A DNA stretch of 47,983 bases, from assembly GCF_002257705.1 (NCBI RefSeq), contig NZ_LSLK01000107.1:1-47983 (forward strand), given 5' to 3'. The notes below the pieces were generated by a model. It was not told where the DNA came from and ran no database searches. It saw only the letters and a program-made list of their open reading frames with translations. Of this stretch, positions 25,043-35,300 are shown in pieces (positions within the stretch are counted from its first letter, which is position 1; the number at the start of each line of letters is the position of its first letter). The DNA is from Sporomusa silvacetica DSM 10669. Its GTDB lineage: Bacteria; Bacillota; Negativicutes; Sporomusales; Sporomusaceae. The position numbers and the translations under genes were made by a program.

Positions 25043-28000
25043 TTATGCTGAATAGGCCTCTTTTTTCTTTTTCTTCCAATGCAATTTAGCCACAACCCAT
25101 TCCACAACTACAAATAATACCGGGATGAGAAAAATGCCCAAAGCCGTAGCGATCGTCATACCGCCGACAACCGCAGTCCCCATCGCCTTCCTCGCGCCAG
25201 CACCAGCACCGCTTGCCATCGCCAGCGGCAGGCACCCGATAATAAAGGCGAAAGAAGTCATCAGAATCGGGCGCAGACGTAATGCCGCAGCTTCGATAGC
25301 AGCTTTAACCGGGTCCATCCCCTTATCCACCCTTACTTTAGCAAATTCGACGATCAAAATTGCATTTTTAGCGGCTAAACCGATTAGCATAATCACTCCA
25401 ATCTGCATATAAACACTGTTTTGCAGATTCATAGCGAATTGAGACAATAATGCCCCGAAAATGCCGGTTGGTACGGAAAGCATGACAGCATAAGGAACGC
25501 TCCAACTCTCATACAGCGCCGCCAGACATAAAAAGACAAATACCAAGGCCATTGCCAATATCTGCATGCTCTCGCTGCCTGCCTTTTTTTCCTCCCGACT
25601 TTGCCCTGACCATTCCACGCTAAAACCGGAAGGTAGCGTTTCTTTAGCTAATTTTTCCATGGCAGCGAGAGCCTGCCCTGAACTATAGCCTGCTCCTACA
25701 GAGCCGTTGATCTGAATGCTACGCGCCGCATTGAAACGAGAAATAATGGACGGCCCTGTAGTCAACTTAGGTTTTAACAAGGTATCTAACGGAATCATGG
25801 AGCCATTTGAGGAACGAACATAGATAAAACGCGTCATGTCAGCTTCATTGCGAAACATTGTATCGGCTTGCATAACCACTTTATAGGTACGGTTAAACAT
25901 GTTGAAATCATTCACCTGGGAACCGCCGAAATTGACTTGCAGCGCTGTAAATACATCGTTTAACACAATACCAAGATTTTTTACCTTTTCCCGGTCAACT
26001 TCGAACTCATAGCCGGGAGAATCACTTTTATACGTAGAGTATACCGCAGTCACTTCCGGCAGTTGATTAGCAGCAAGCACAAATTTCTTCGTAATCGCAT
26101 CCAGTTCTTCCTTGCTATGGCCGGACATATCCTGCAACACCATAGTAAAACCACCGACCATGCCCAGACCTGGCAAAGAAGGAATGTTAAAGGCCATAAT
26201 AGATGCTTCCGGAAACAAGTCCGTTTTGCTATGAACCTGAGTAATGAGGGAATCAATCTGGGTAGCGGGATCCTTTCGCTTACTCCACGGTTCGAGTCCA
26301 ACAAAGAGGACGGAAGCGTTGGCTTTGACACCATTTGACAACATATCAAAACCGTCAACTGAAATAACCTGATTGACACCTGGCAGTACTTTGATTTCTT
26401 CTACCAGCCGTCCGGTCACTGCCTGTGTTCTGTTCATACTCGCACCTTCCGGCAGATTAACAACCGTCGCAAAGAACCCTTGATCTTCATCCGGTACAAA
26501 CGTCGTCGGGACAACTTTGTATAAGTACACCGTTCCCACTAAGATGATTAATAAGAAAATACAACAATATTTTGCTTTAGAGATTAATGATTTCACCGTT
26601 TCACTATAAGCGCTAGTGGTTCGGTCAAACCAGTCATTAAAATTGCCAAAAAATCGGCCTAAAACACTGCTTTTTACCTGTTCTTTATGTGGTTCTAATA
26701 ACAAAGCACACAGTGCCGGGGTCAGCGACAAGGCGACTACAGCAGATAAAGCCATCGACACCGCAATCGTCAAGGCAAACTGGCGGTAGAGAACGCCCAC
26801 CATGCCACCGATGAAAGCAACCGGAATAAATACGGCGGCCAATACAAAAGCAATGGCAATAACCGGCCCCGATACTTCGTCCATTGCTCGTTTCGTGGCC
26901 TCCACCGGTGTCAGTTTACTATAACGAATGTGATGCTCGACCGCTTCAATAACGACGATAGCATCATCGACAACCAAGCCGATTGCCAACACCATTGCAA
27001 ACAGCGTTAATGTGTTGATTGAAAAACCAAGAACAATAAAGGCACCAAACGTACCAATTAACGATACGGGAACGGCCAGCATCGGGATCAGGGTCGCCCG
27101 CCAGCTTTGCAGAAAAATAAATACAATGATCATAACGAGAGCCATCGCTTCAAGGAAGGTTTTAACTACCTCTGTCACAGATTCTGAAATATAATCCGTA
27201 TTATCAAAAACAGATCTGTATTTGATATCCGGTGGAAAATTCACTGCCGCCGCTGCCACGGCCTGTTTTACACCTTGGATGGTATTCATTGCGTTGGCAT
27301 CGCTGGTCAGTTGAATACCAACCGCAACCGCATTGGCCCCATCCTGTTTTGTTGTATAATTCAATTCTTTCCCAGCATTCTCGATTCGCGCAATATCTTT
27401 CAGATAAACAAAGGAGCCATTCGGCTGGGCCTTCACGATGATATTTTCAAAGTCAGCTATACTCGTTAAACGACCCCGCACTTTAGCGGTATATTGAAAT
27501 TCCTGTTTTTGGGGTACAGGCATAGCGCCGATTGTACCGGCCGGCGCCTGAATATTCTGTTCCTTGACGGCCTCAATTACGTCAGCAACCGTTAACCCCA
27601 GTTCCGCCATACGATCCGGATTGATCCAGATGCGCCGGGAAAACTCCGCCCCAAAGACCATGACATCGCCGACGCCATTGACCCGCTTAATAGCATCCTT
27701 TAAATAAACATTGAAGTAATTAGTTAGAAATGTATTATCATAGGTACCTTTGGGTGAAAAGAAGCTCAGCATCGTAGCCATGTCAGACGATGCTTTTTTG
27801 GTGGTAATACCAGCCGCGGTTACCTCCGTCGGCAAAGTGGCATTGGCCTGTGCAACACTGTTCTGTACCTTAACGGCAGCGATATCACCATCGACTCCCA
27901 GATCAAAGACAACTTCCAGACTGTAAGTACCCGAATCATCGGAATTTGAGCTCATATAGTTCATACCCTGTACACCGTTAATCTGCTCTTCCAAAACCTG

Positions 28001-28186
28001 GGCTACTGTCTGGTTGACCACCTCGGCGTTCGCCCCGGTATATGTTGCCGATACCGATACAGTTGGCGGCTGGATCTGTGGATACTGGGCGATGGGAAGA
28101 CTCAGTCCGGCAATCGTTCCCGCTATTACAATCATAATAGCAATAACAATTGCAAAAATTGGACGCTCTATAAAAAATCTTGCCAC
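25043..28186 (-). CDS. RND efflux permease, AcrB/HAE1 type (system 1)
   Basis: 1047 aa, the normal HAE1 length. The N-terminus MARFFIERPIFAIVIAIMI is typical of the family. The proton-relay pair D407/D408 (GLVVDDAIVVIEA) falls at the same residue numbers as in E. coli AcrB. The large periplasmic loops, the symmetrical second half and KNAILIVEFAK are present. The protein exports drugs, detergents or other amphiphiles from the periplasm and inner-membrane leaflet using the proton gradient. The start is GTG, 9 bp after AGGAGGTG. It is 15 bp from the adaptor gene; no outer-membrane factor follows, so a TolC-like protein must come from elsewhere. Confidence 0.93.
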   Translation of the reverse strand: MARFFIERPIFAIVIAIMIVIAGTIAGLSLPIAQYPQIQPPTVSVSATYTGANAEVVNQTVAQVLEEQINGVQGMNYMSSNSDDSGTYSLEVVFDLGVDGDIAAVKVQNSVAQANATLPTEVTAAGITTKKASSDMATMLSFFSPKGTYDNTFLTNYFNVYLKDAIKRVNGVGDVMVFGAEFSRRIWINPDRMAELGLTVADVIEAVKEQNIQAPAGTIGAMPVPQKQEFQYTAKVRGRLTSIADFENIIVKAQPNGSFVYLKDIARIENAGKELNYTTKQDGANAVAVGIQLTSDANAMNTIQGVKQAVAAAAVNFPPDIKYRSVFDNTDYISESVTEVVKTFLEAMALVMIIVFIFLQSWRATLIPMLAVPVSLIGTFGAFIVLGFSINTLTLFAMVLAIGLVVDDAIVVIEAVEHHIRYSKLTPVEATKRAMDEVSGPVIAIAFVLAAVFIPVAFIGGMVGVLYRQFALTIAVSMALSAVVALSLTPALCALLLEPHKEQVKSSVLGRFFGNFNDWFDRTTSAYSETVKSLISKAKYCCIFLLIILVGTVYLYKVVPTTFVPDEDQGFFATVVNLPEGASMNRTQAVTGRLVEEIKVLPGVNQVISVDGFDMLSNGVKANASVLFVGLEPWSKRKDPATQIDSLITQVHSKTDLFPEASIMAFNIPSLPGLGMVGGFTMVLQDMSGHSKEELDAITKKFVLAANQLPEVTAVYSTYKSDSPGYEFEVDREKVKNLGIVLNDVFTALQVNFGGSQVNDFNMFNRTYKVVMQADTMFRNEADMTRFIYVRSSNGSMIPLDTLLKPKLTTGPSIISRFNAARSIQINGSVGAGYSSGQALAAMEKLAKETLPSGFSVEWSGQSREEKKAGSESMQILAMALVFVFLCLAALYESWSVPYAVMLSVPTGIFGALLSQFAMNLQNSVYMQIGVIMLIGLAAKNAILIVEFAKVRVDKGMDPVKAAIEAAALRLRPILMTSFAFIIGCLPLAMASGAGAGARKAMGTAVVGGMTIATALGIFLIPVLFVVVEWVVAKLHWKKKKKEAYSA

Positions 28187-28201
28187 AATTGTTCACACCT
28201 C

Positions 28202-29362
28202 CTATGAGTTAACCGATAACTCCAACTCTTCCGGAGTAACGATTGTCACATCAATCGCCACTCCTTCCTTAACCTTTGTCAGTCCTTCTACCACCACTGT
28301 GTCATTTACTGTCAACCCTTGTTTTACAAGGTAATAACTGCCCACCTTTTCCCCCAGAATCACCGGACGGGGCTCCGCTTGATTCTCGGCATTGACAATC
28401 ATGACAAGGGATTTATCCAAAACCTGCTGTACAGCCCGTTGTGGAACCAACAACGCATCCTTTATTGGCACACCAGCGATTTTAACTCTAGCGAACATGC
28501 CCGGGATTAAAATCTCATCCGGATTGGCAAAAGAAGCTTTTAACGTCAGGGTGCCGCTATTATTGGCCAAGCTTCTGTCCGCCTGCGTTACTTTTCCCTT
28601 TAACGGATACACTTCACCATTACTTAATGTAATCATGACATCCTCGCCCCAGCCACTGCTGGCAAGATTATTTTGCGAAACCTGCCGCAAGCTAAGGTAT
28701 TCATTTTCGCTCATACTAAATTGTACAAACACCGGATCAAGAGCGCCTAACGTGACTAACGTGGTACTTCCTGCCTGCACATAAGTTCCCACGCCGACAT
28801 CATTTACATCAATGCGTCCGTCTACTGGCGAAACAACCAAGGTACTGTTTACATCATCCTGAGCCTTTTTTACTAGTGCATGGTAAGAAGCCACGATAGC
28901 TTCATTCTGGCGTTCGGTCGCTTTCTGAGTAGTTAGACGCTGTTCCGGAATGGCTGCCGCATTCAGCAGGTTTTGATATCGCTCTGTATCAATCCGTGAA
29001 TTTTCCCAATTAGCCTCGGCTTGTACCAGTTGCGCTTGAGCAGAAAGCAATGTGCTTTCATATTGAATGCTGTCGATGCGAAACAACGGTTGCCCCTTTT
29101 TAACGATATCACCGCCGGAAACCATTTTTTCGACAATATTGCCTGACACACGCGCCTGAATTTTTACTTCATTTTTTCCCTGTACCTGTCCTGCATATTC
29201 ACTGGCTCTCGTTACATCCTGCTGGATAACCTTTACGGCTTTAACTGGCACTGCTTTTTCCTGCACCGTCGTCTTCGTGCCGCCACATCCTGTAATGATC
29301 AAACAAATCAGTATAGCACTCAATCCTACACAGTAACTCTTCCTGAATTTTGCTAAAATCAC
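28202..29362 (-). CDS. RND efflux periplasmic adaptor lipoprotein (system 1)
   Basis: 386 aa. A signal peptide ends in a lipobox (LIITGCGG), so the protein is lipid-anchored. Barrel-sandwich and hairpin regions are visible: VKIQARVSGNIVEKMVSGGDIVKKGQPLFRID, a coiled-coil stretch to about residue 190, then DGRIDVNDVGVGTYVQAGSTTLVTL. It is a member of the AcrA/MexA family that links the permease to the outer-membrane channel. The start is GTG behind AGGGAGGT. It is the first gene of the operon and diverges from a MerR-type regulator. It is clearly paralogous to the system 3 adaptor. Confidence 0.92.
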   Translation of the reverse strand: MILAKFRKSYCVGLSAILICLIITGCGGTKTTVQEKAVPVKAVKVIQQDVTRASEYAGQVQGKNEVKIQARVSGNIVEKMVSGGDIVKKGQPLFRIDSIQYESTLLSAQAQLVQAEANWENSRIDTERYQNLLNAAAIPEQRLTTQKATERQNEAIVASYHALVKKAQDDVNSTLVVSPVDGRIDVNDVGVGTYVQAGSTTLVTLGALDPVFVQFSMSENEYLSLRQVSQNNLASSGWGEDVMITLSNGEVYPLKGKVTQADRSLANNSGTLTLKASFANPDEILIPGMFARVKIAGVPIKDALLVPQRAVQQVLDKSLVMIVNAENQAEPRPVILGEKVGSYYLVKQGLTVNDTVVVEGLTKVKEGVAIDVTIVTPEELELSVNS

Positions 29363-29455
29363 AATTTTCCAACCTCCCTATTTATTAATGACATTGCACA
29401 TTGGTTTATTGCGCACTAAATTGTATCGGCCCCGCAGGTTAATGGACTCCTAAAA

Positions 29456-29485
29456 TTGGCAATTTTGGAGCTATTAAACTATAAT
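29456..29485 (+). promoter_or_regulatory. Promoter of the MerR-type regulator gene
   Basis: TTGGCA (29456-29461) and TATAAT (29480-29485) with an 18-bp spacer. The palindrome at 29487-29509 starts directly after the -10 element. Confidence 0.65.
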
Positions 29486-29486
29486 A

Positions 29487-29509
29487 GACTATACAGTAAC
29501 TGTATAGTC
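29487..29509. promoter_or_regulatory. Perfect 23-bp palindrome, regulator operator candidate
   Basis: Arms GACTATACAGT and ACTGTATAGTC around a single central A. It lies between the -10 element and the ribosome binding site of the MerR-type gene, and about 125 bp from the adaptor start on the other strand. Confidence 0.65.
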
Positions 29510-29527
29510 AAGAGGAGATGTTATATC

Positions 29528-30358
29528 ATGTATGATTTTTTACAAAAAAAATTTACAACCGGGCAATTTGCCGCTCTGTACGGCATTAACAAGCGCACTT
29601 TGATGTATTATGACAGCATTGATTTATTTAAACCGGCTATCGTGAAAAAAAACGGCTATCGCTATTATACCTATGGGCAAAGCTGTCTTTTCGACGTGAT
29701 TCAACTGCTTCGCAAACTCCGTCTTCCATTGGAAGAGATCAAAAAACATTTGACACATTGCACTCCACAAAAGACACGAACATTGCTGTATAATCAAAAT
29801 CACATTCTGGAGCAAGAAATTGCCGAGCTTATGTGGCTGCAAAAGGTTGTACAGAATAAGATTCGCAGCATGGAAGCAAACCTGGATATGGATTATTCTA
29901 AAATCGAAATTATTGAATCTAAAGCGCGAGCAATCGTAGTCAGCGAACCGGCTTTCGAAGTATCCATGGAACAATCAATGAAAGTTATGCTGAAATTTAT
30001 GCATGACTGCTATCATACCCGGACCTATAATGGATACCCCCTTGGCTATATGATGGATGCTGAAAAAGTGCAACAGGGAAATTTCAACCAATTGACCAAT
30101 TGCTTTTACCATATTGATGAGAATAACAGCGAAGCTATGAATCGGACGTATAAGCCTGCTGGCCGTTACCTTGTTGGTTATTACAGAGGGCCTTGGACGG
30201 AGATGGACCCAGCCTTTCAACAACTTGCGGACTATGCAAATAATCACGGACTTACCTTCATTGGACACGCCTATCTGGAAAGTATCCTGGATGATACTAC
30301 GGCAGCCGTTGAAGATCCCTACTATTGCGAAGCTAAAATTTCAATTTTATTGAAGTAA
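29528..30358 (+). CDS. MerR-family transcriptional regulator with GyrI-like effector domain
   Basis: 276 aa from the ATG at 29528, after AGAGGAG. The N-terminal winged helix is typical of MerR: FTTGQFAALYGINKRTLMYYDSIDLFKPA and NGYRYYTYGQ. It is followed by the long dimerisation helix (LRLPLEEIKKHL to LQKVVQNKI). The C-terminal 150 residues (RAIVVSEPAFE to YCEAKISILLK) have the GyrI/BmrR-type effector-binding pattern that often captures hydrophobic cations. It is divergent from RND system 1 and probably controls it and itself through the 23-bp palindrome (inference). No metal-binding cysteines typical of metal-sensing MerR proteins are seen. Confidence 0.87.
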   Translation: MYDFLQKKFTTGQFAALYGINKRTLMYYDSIDLFKPAIVKKNGYRYYTYGQSCLFDVIQLLRKLRLPLEEIKKHLTHCTPQKTRTLLYNQNHILEQEIAELMWLQKVVQNKIRSMEANLDMDYSKIEIIESKARAIVVSEPAFEVSMEQSMKVMLKFMHDCYHTRTYNGYPLGYMMDAEKVQQGNFNQLTNCFYHIDENNSEAMNRTYKPAGRYLVGYYRGPWTEMDPAFQQLADYANNHGLTFIGHAYLESILDDTTAAVEDPYYCEAKISILLK

Positions 30359-30370
30359 CCATATTTATCC

Positions 30371-30399
30371 TTGACATTATTTTTCAGCTACTTTATAAT
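30371..30399 (+). promoter_or_regulatory. Consensus promoter of the TetR-family gene
   Basis: TTGACA (30371-30376), a 17-bp spacer, then TATAAT (30394-30399), both perfect. The -10 element overlaps the first half of the operator candidate at 30397-30417, as expected for autorepression. Confidence 0.8.
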
Positions 30400-30417
30400 T
30401 TGAACATAATTCAAATT
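30397..30417. promoter_or_regulatory. TetR operator candidate 1
   Basis: AATTTGAA, a 5-bp centre, TTCAAATT. The half-site resembles the core of the palindrome upstream of the RND system 2 operon (ATTGAA/TTCAAT, also with a 5-bp centre). Confidence 0.65.
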
Positions 30418-30430
30418 ATTGAGGTGTACT

Positions 30431-31051
30431 ATGGCCAGACCACCGCAAGATCCTCAAATTCGCATCAATGAAATCTTAGATGCTGCCGATCAGCTATTTT
30501 TTACCAAAGGCTACCATGCAACCACCATCAGCGACATTGCCAAAAAAATGGGTGTAGCACAGGGAACGCTTTATTATTATTTTAAATCAAAGGAACAAGT
30601 ATTAGAAACTCTTCTGGATCGACACGCCGCTTTCCTGATCTCAGAAATTAAAAATATATATTGTCTTACCACCACTCCTGCGGAAAAAATAGCCTTAGTA
30701 ATCTCCGCCGCATTACATAGAGCCAATTATAAAGACGGATTGCTTCTCAATATGCTATATGATGCTCAGAATTTGCAACTTAAAGAGAAACTATTTCACC
30801 AACTCGAACTGGCGCTCTCTCCCTGGCTGTTAAAAATCGTAGAAGAAGGAATAGCCAATCAGGATTTTTTCGTGTCTTACCCTCCGACTGCCGTAGATTA
30901 TATTCTAGTCATCGCGGATTTTTTAAGTGAAGCACTCTATCAAAAGACTTCTGACAAGATTTTGACTTTTCGTTTAACAATGGCAGAAGCTCTTATTGAA
31001 AAAGCGTTAGGCGCACAGGGAAAAACAATTCATATCATGCTAACCAGGTAA
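30431..31051 (+). CDS. TetR/AcrR-family transcriptional regulator
   Basis: 206 aa from the ATG at 30431, after GAGGTG; the upstream in-frame start at 30419 lacks a site. The N-terminal helix-turn-helix is clear: ILDAADQLFFTKGYHATTISDIAKKMGVAQGTLYYYFKSKEQVLETLL. The all-helical C-terminus binds the ligand and forms the dimer. It is followed by the RND system 2 operon on the same strand. Matching palindromes in front of both transcription units suggest that it represses itself and the pump operon and is released by a pump substrate or envelope stress (inference). Confidence 0.9.
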   Translation: MARPPQDPQIRINEILDAADQLFFTKGYHATTISDIAKKMGVAQGTLYYYFKSKEQVLETLLDRHAAFLISEIKNIYCLTTTPAEKIALVISAALHRANYKDGLLLNMLYDAQNLQLKEKLFHQLELALSPWLLKIVEEGIANQDFFVSYPPTAVDYILVIADFLSEALYQKTSDKILTFRLTMAEALIEKALGAQGKTIHIMLTR

Positions 31052-31078
31052 ATCAAAACATAATCTAGGGGAAAATTC

Positions 31079-31112
31079 CGCCATACCCAATATTGGGATG
31101 AGCGTTTTTTTT
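31079..31112 (+). terminator. Weak terminator after TetR gene
   Basis: ATACCCAATATTGGGAT forms a short stem and is followed, after GAGCG, by an eight-T run. Confidence 0.5.
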
Positions 31113-31147
31113 AGAAAGTTAATTGAATGATGTTCAATTAACTTTCT
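31113..31147. promoter_or_regulatory. TetR operator candidate 2, upstream of RND operon 2
   Basis: A 35-bp dyad with perfect 15-bp arms (AGAAAGTTAATTGAA and its complement) and a 5-bp centre. Core half-sites and spacing resemble operator candidate 1. It lies about 65 bp before the adaptor start. Confidence 0.65.
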
Positions 31148-31210
31148 ACTCTAGATCAATGCTCAACTAATCAGCAGCGTAAATTTAAACAGAAAAGGAG
31201 CACATCACTC

Positions 31211-32344
31211 ATGCAATCAGCAAAGCTAGTCAGTTACTTAAAAGCAATATCAAAAAAGAAATTATTTTATGTTTTGGCGGCAGTCGCCTTATGCATTGCC
31301 GGTATTTTTTTCTGGAAAGCTCAGAGCCAGCCCGCCGCCGCGATTGAAATGATCCCCCTGGTACGCACTGCTGTAGTTGGCGCCGCCGGGGAATTAAAAA
31401 GCTATACATATGCCGGGGAAGTGCGCGGCCGCTACGAAAGCCAGCTTGCCTTTCAGGTGGCCGGTAAAATCATCAAACGTAATGTGCAGCTCGGCAGTGT
31501 CGTCAATGCCGGTGATGTATTGCTGGAAATTGATCCAAAAGATCTTAAGCAGACGGTTAACAGCAGTTCGGCTCAGGTCCGCTCCGCCGAATCACAGCTA
31601 AAGCTGACAGAAAGCAACCTGCAGCGCTACCGGCAATTATACTCACAAAACGCCATCAGTCAGGCCCAGCTTGATCAGTATGAAAATGCGTATGAAGTGG
31701 CCCAAGCGGCCGTACAGCAAGCATCTGCCCAATATGGGCAAAGTTCCAATCAGTTGGATTACAGTCGGCTCTATGCAGATACATCCGGTGTCATTTCCAG
31801 CATCAATGCAGAGGCCGGACAAGTAGTCAGCGCCGGTCAAACGGTATTAACCATTGTCCAAAACGGCGAACGCGAAGTAGAAATCAGTGTGCCGGAAAAC
31901 CGCATCGAGGAATTACGCACGGCTTTGCAACTCACTATATCTTTTTGGGCTCTCCCTGACCTAAAAGTCAACGGCAAAGTGCAGGAAATCGCCCCTATGG
32001 CCGCTTCGACCACCCGCACCTACCAAGTGCGCATCAGTTTACTGAATCCACCGCCGGAAATCAAGCTCGGCATGACGGCTGCCGTATCTTTGACCAGTGC
32101 CGGCAATCAAAATGTCAACCTTACTTCCATTCCGTTATCGGCCATCTATCAGACCAATGATATGCCTGGCGTTTGGGTAGTAACCGATCACACCGCCCAT
32201 TTGCGTCCTGTCCAAATCAGCGGTCTCGACAATAACCAGATGCAGGTAACTGGCCTCCTTCCGGGTGAAATTATCATCACGGCCGGCGTACATAAACTCC
32301 GCGAAGGGCAGAAGGTCCGAGTATCAGATGGTGACAGGCAGTGA
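31211..32344 (+). CDS. RND efflux adaptor, membrane-anchored (system 2)
   Basis: 377 aa. An N-terminal membrane helix (LFYVLAAVALCIAGIFFW, about 18-35) with no lipobox cysteine suggests a membrane anchor. Family features follow: LAFQVAGKIIKRNVQLGSVVNAGDVLLEIDPKDL (biotinyl-lipoyl-like half), a coiled-coil hairpin about 105-180, then SRLYADTSGVISSINAEAGQVVSAGQTVL and beta-barrel segments. It bridges the permease encoded next to an outer-membrane channel. An AAAGGAG site precedes the ATG, and the permease start overlaps its stop by 4 bp. It is distinct from adaptors 1 and 3, which resemble each other. Confidence 0.9.
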   Translation: MQSAKLVSYLKAISKKKLFYVLAAVALCIAGIFFWKAQSQPAAAIEMIPLVRTAVVGAAGELKSYTYAGEVRGRYESQLAFQVAGKIIKRNVQLGSVVNAGDVLLEIDPKDLKQTVNSSSAQVRSAESQLKLTESNLQRYRQLYSQNAISQAQLDQYENAYEVAQAAVQQASAQYGQSSNQLDYSRLYADTSGVISSINAEAGQVVSAGQTVLTIVQNGEREVEISVPENRIEELRTALQLTISFWALPDLKVNGKVQEIAPMAASTTRTYQVRISLLNPPPEIKLGMTAAVSLTSAGNQNVNLTSIPLSAIYQTNDMPGVWVVTDHTAHLRPVQISGLDNNQMQVTGLLPGEIIITAGVHKLREGQKVRVSDGDRQ

Positions 32345-35300
32345 AAACATTTAATTTAACAAAGTGGAGCCTCAGACACAAACAGCTGATTTACTACTTC
32401 ATTACCGTCATTTTCCTGAGCGGAATTATTTCCTATCAGAATCTCGGCCGGATGGAAGACCCTGACTTTACTATCCGCCAGATGATCGTATCAGTAAACT
32501 GGCCTGGCGCGACCGCCCGCCAGGTAGAAGAACAGGTAACCGATAAAATCGAAAAAAAATTACAGGATACGCCGGGACTGGATTATCTGAAAAGCTATTC
32601 TGTTCCTGGACAATCCGTAATTTACGTGTCATTGAAAGAAGACGTTGTTGTTGCCGACAAGGTGCATCCAACCTGGGTGGAAGTACGCAATATGGTCAAT
32701 GACATCAAGGCCACCTTGCCGCAAGGTGTTGACGGTCCTTATTTCAATGACCGGTTTGACGATGTATTTGGCTGCATCTACGCCTTGACCGGTGATGGCT
32801 ACAGCTATGAAGATTTGCGAGAACGGGCGGAAACTATCCGCCGTCTGCTGCTGACTGTGCCCAGCGTTAAGAAAGTCGATTTGGTTGGTGTACAGGCGGA
32901 AAAAATTTATATTGAAATCGAATCCGCCAAACTGGCGCAGCTGGGTCTTGCCCCATCAGACATTACCGCTGCCGTACAGGCACAAAATGCCATGACGGCG
33001 TCCGGCATGATTGAAACAGCTTCAGATAATATCTATCTGCGCGTATCCGGCATGTTTGAAAATATTAATGACCTGAAAAATCTCTCGGTGCGCTCTGGCG
33101 GCCGTACCTTCCACCTTGGTGATATTGCCAAAATTGAACGCAGTTATATCGACCCGCCGGAGCCGAAAATGGTTTACAACGGTCAGCCGGCAGTTGGACT
33201 GGCACTAGCAATGGAAAAAGGTGGCAATATTCTTGCCTTGGGCAAATCCCTGGAACAAACGGTGGTCCAGATCAAGCAGGAACTGTCCCTCGGGCTGGAG
33301 CTCCATACAGTTACCAATCAGCCCACCGTTGTCAAAGAATCCATTAATGAATTCGTCAAAACGCTGGCAGAAGCGGTAGCCATTGTCCTCTTAGTCAGTT
33401 TTGCCAGTCTGGGCCTTCGTTCGGGTGTCATTGTGGCGCTCTGCATCCCGCTGGTAATTGCCGGTGTGTTCATTACCATGCACCTGCTGGGAATTGCCCT
33501 GCATAAAGTTTCCCTGGGAGCTCTTATCATTGCTTTGGGACTCTTAGTGGACGACGCCATTATTGCCATTGAAATGATGATCGTAAAACTTGAGCAGGGC
33601 TGGAACCGTTTTGACGCCGCCTGCCACGCCTATACCGCTACCGCCTTTCCTATGCTGACCGGCACACTCATCACCTGCGCCGGTTTCATTCCTGTCGGAT
33701 TTTCCAAAGGGAGCGCTTCCGAATTTGTCGGCAGCATTTTCTCGGTAATCACCATTGCCCTCCTGATTTCCTGGGTGATCTCCGTTATGGCAGCCCCCCT
33801 GTTCGGGTATCATTTGCTGAAAGTCGCTCCCGTCGACAATATGGCGGAGCATGCTGCGTACAACAAACCATTTTATCGCCTGTTTAAGCGCCTGTTGACC
33901 TGGTGCCTGTCCCATCGCCGTCAGGTGCTGGCAGGTACCGTACTCTGCTTTGCCGGCTCGCTTCTCCTCCTGGGACTGCTCAAGCAGGAATTTTTCCCAG
34001 CCTCGACCCGTCCCGAACTCATCGTGGAAATGCAACTGCCGGAAGGAGCCTCCCTGCAGGCAACCGAACGGGAAGCCGCGAAATTCGCAAATCAGTTTGC
34101 AGCGGATGATAAGATTATCAACTATACGTATTATCTGGGAGGAGGAGCGCCGCGCTTCGTTCTGACCGCAGACCCGCCGATAGAGAATTCGAATTTTGCC
34201 CAGTTTATTTTTGTAGCGAAAGATTTACCATCCCGCATCGAACTGCAGAAAAAAGTCCAAAAGCTGTTTGCCACTGAATTTACCAATGTACGCGGCCACA
34301 CCAAAGTCATCCAAACCGGCACGTCCGACCCGTATCCGGTTATGCTCAGAATCAGCGGTGCTGATCACGATAAAGTCCGGGACATCGCCGGACAAGTGCA
34401 GAACATCATGGCCGCCGATCCTCATCTTACCGATATTAGCCTGGATTGGAATGAAAAAAACAAAGTCCTGCGGCTGGACATTGATCAGGCCAAAGCCCGT
34501 GCGTTAGGCGTTGACAACCAGACATTAGCAGCCAGCCTCCAGGCTATGTTATCGGGAACAGAGGTTGGGGAATTTCGCGAAAAAGATAAAACTGTCGGTA
34601 TTGTTTTCCGCGTCGATTCAGACAGCCGCCAGGATCTTTCCCACCTTAAAGATCTCAACATTCACATTGGCGGCGGCCGGTTTGTTCCTTTGGATCAAAT
34701 CGCTAAAATCTGTTATAATGCTGAAGAAGGTATAATCTGGCGGCGTGATCTAACACCGACGATTACGGTCCGGTCCAATACTGTGGAAGGCGTATTGGGG
34801 GATGATGCGACTAATAACGCCTATGAAAACGTAAAAGAACTCCGTGCCTCGCTGCCATCAGGCTACAATATTAAAATCGGCGGTTCCACGGAGTCAAGTG
34901 AGAAATCAATACTCTGGCTGCTCCAGCCCGTACCGGCGATGATGATCATCATCATTACCCTGCTCATGTTTCAACTACACAACATCCCCAAGATGCTCAT
35001 AACGCTGCTAACGGCGCCGCTGGGAATGATCGGCGTCAGCACGGCATTGCTGGTTACCGGACGTCCTCTGGGGTTTGTCGTACAATTGGGCATTCTGGCG
35101 CTCGCCGGGATTATCATCAGAAATTCGGTTATACTTATTGATCAAATTGACCGGCATATCGACGCCGGTGAACCATTATGGGATGCGATCATCAATGCGA
35201 CTGTCAGCCGTTTTCGCCCCATCATGCTCACGGCCGCTGCGGCAATTCTGGGCATGCTGCCTTTGGTTTCCAGTATTTTCTGGGGACCAATGGCTGTCGC

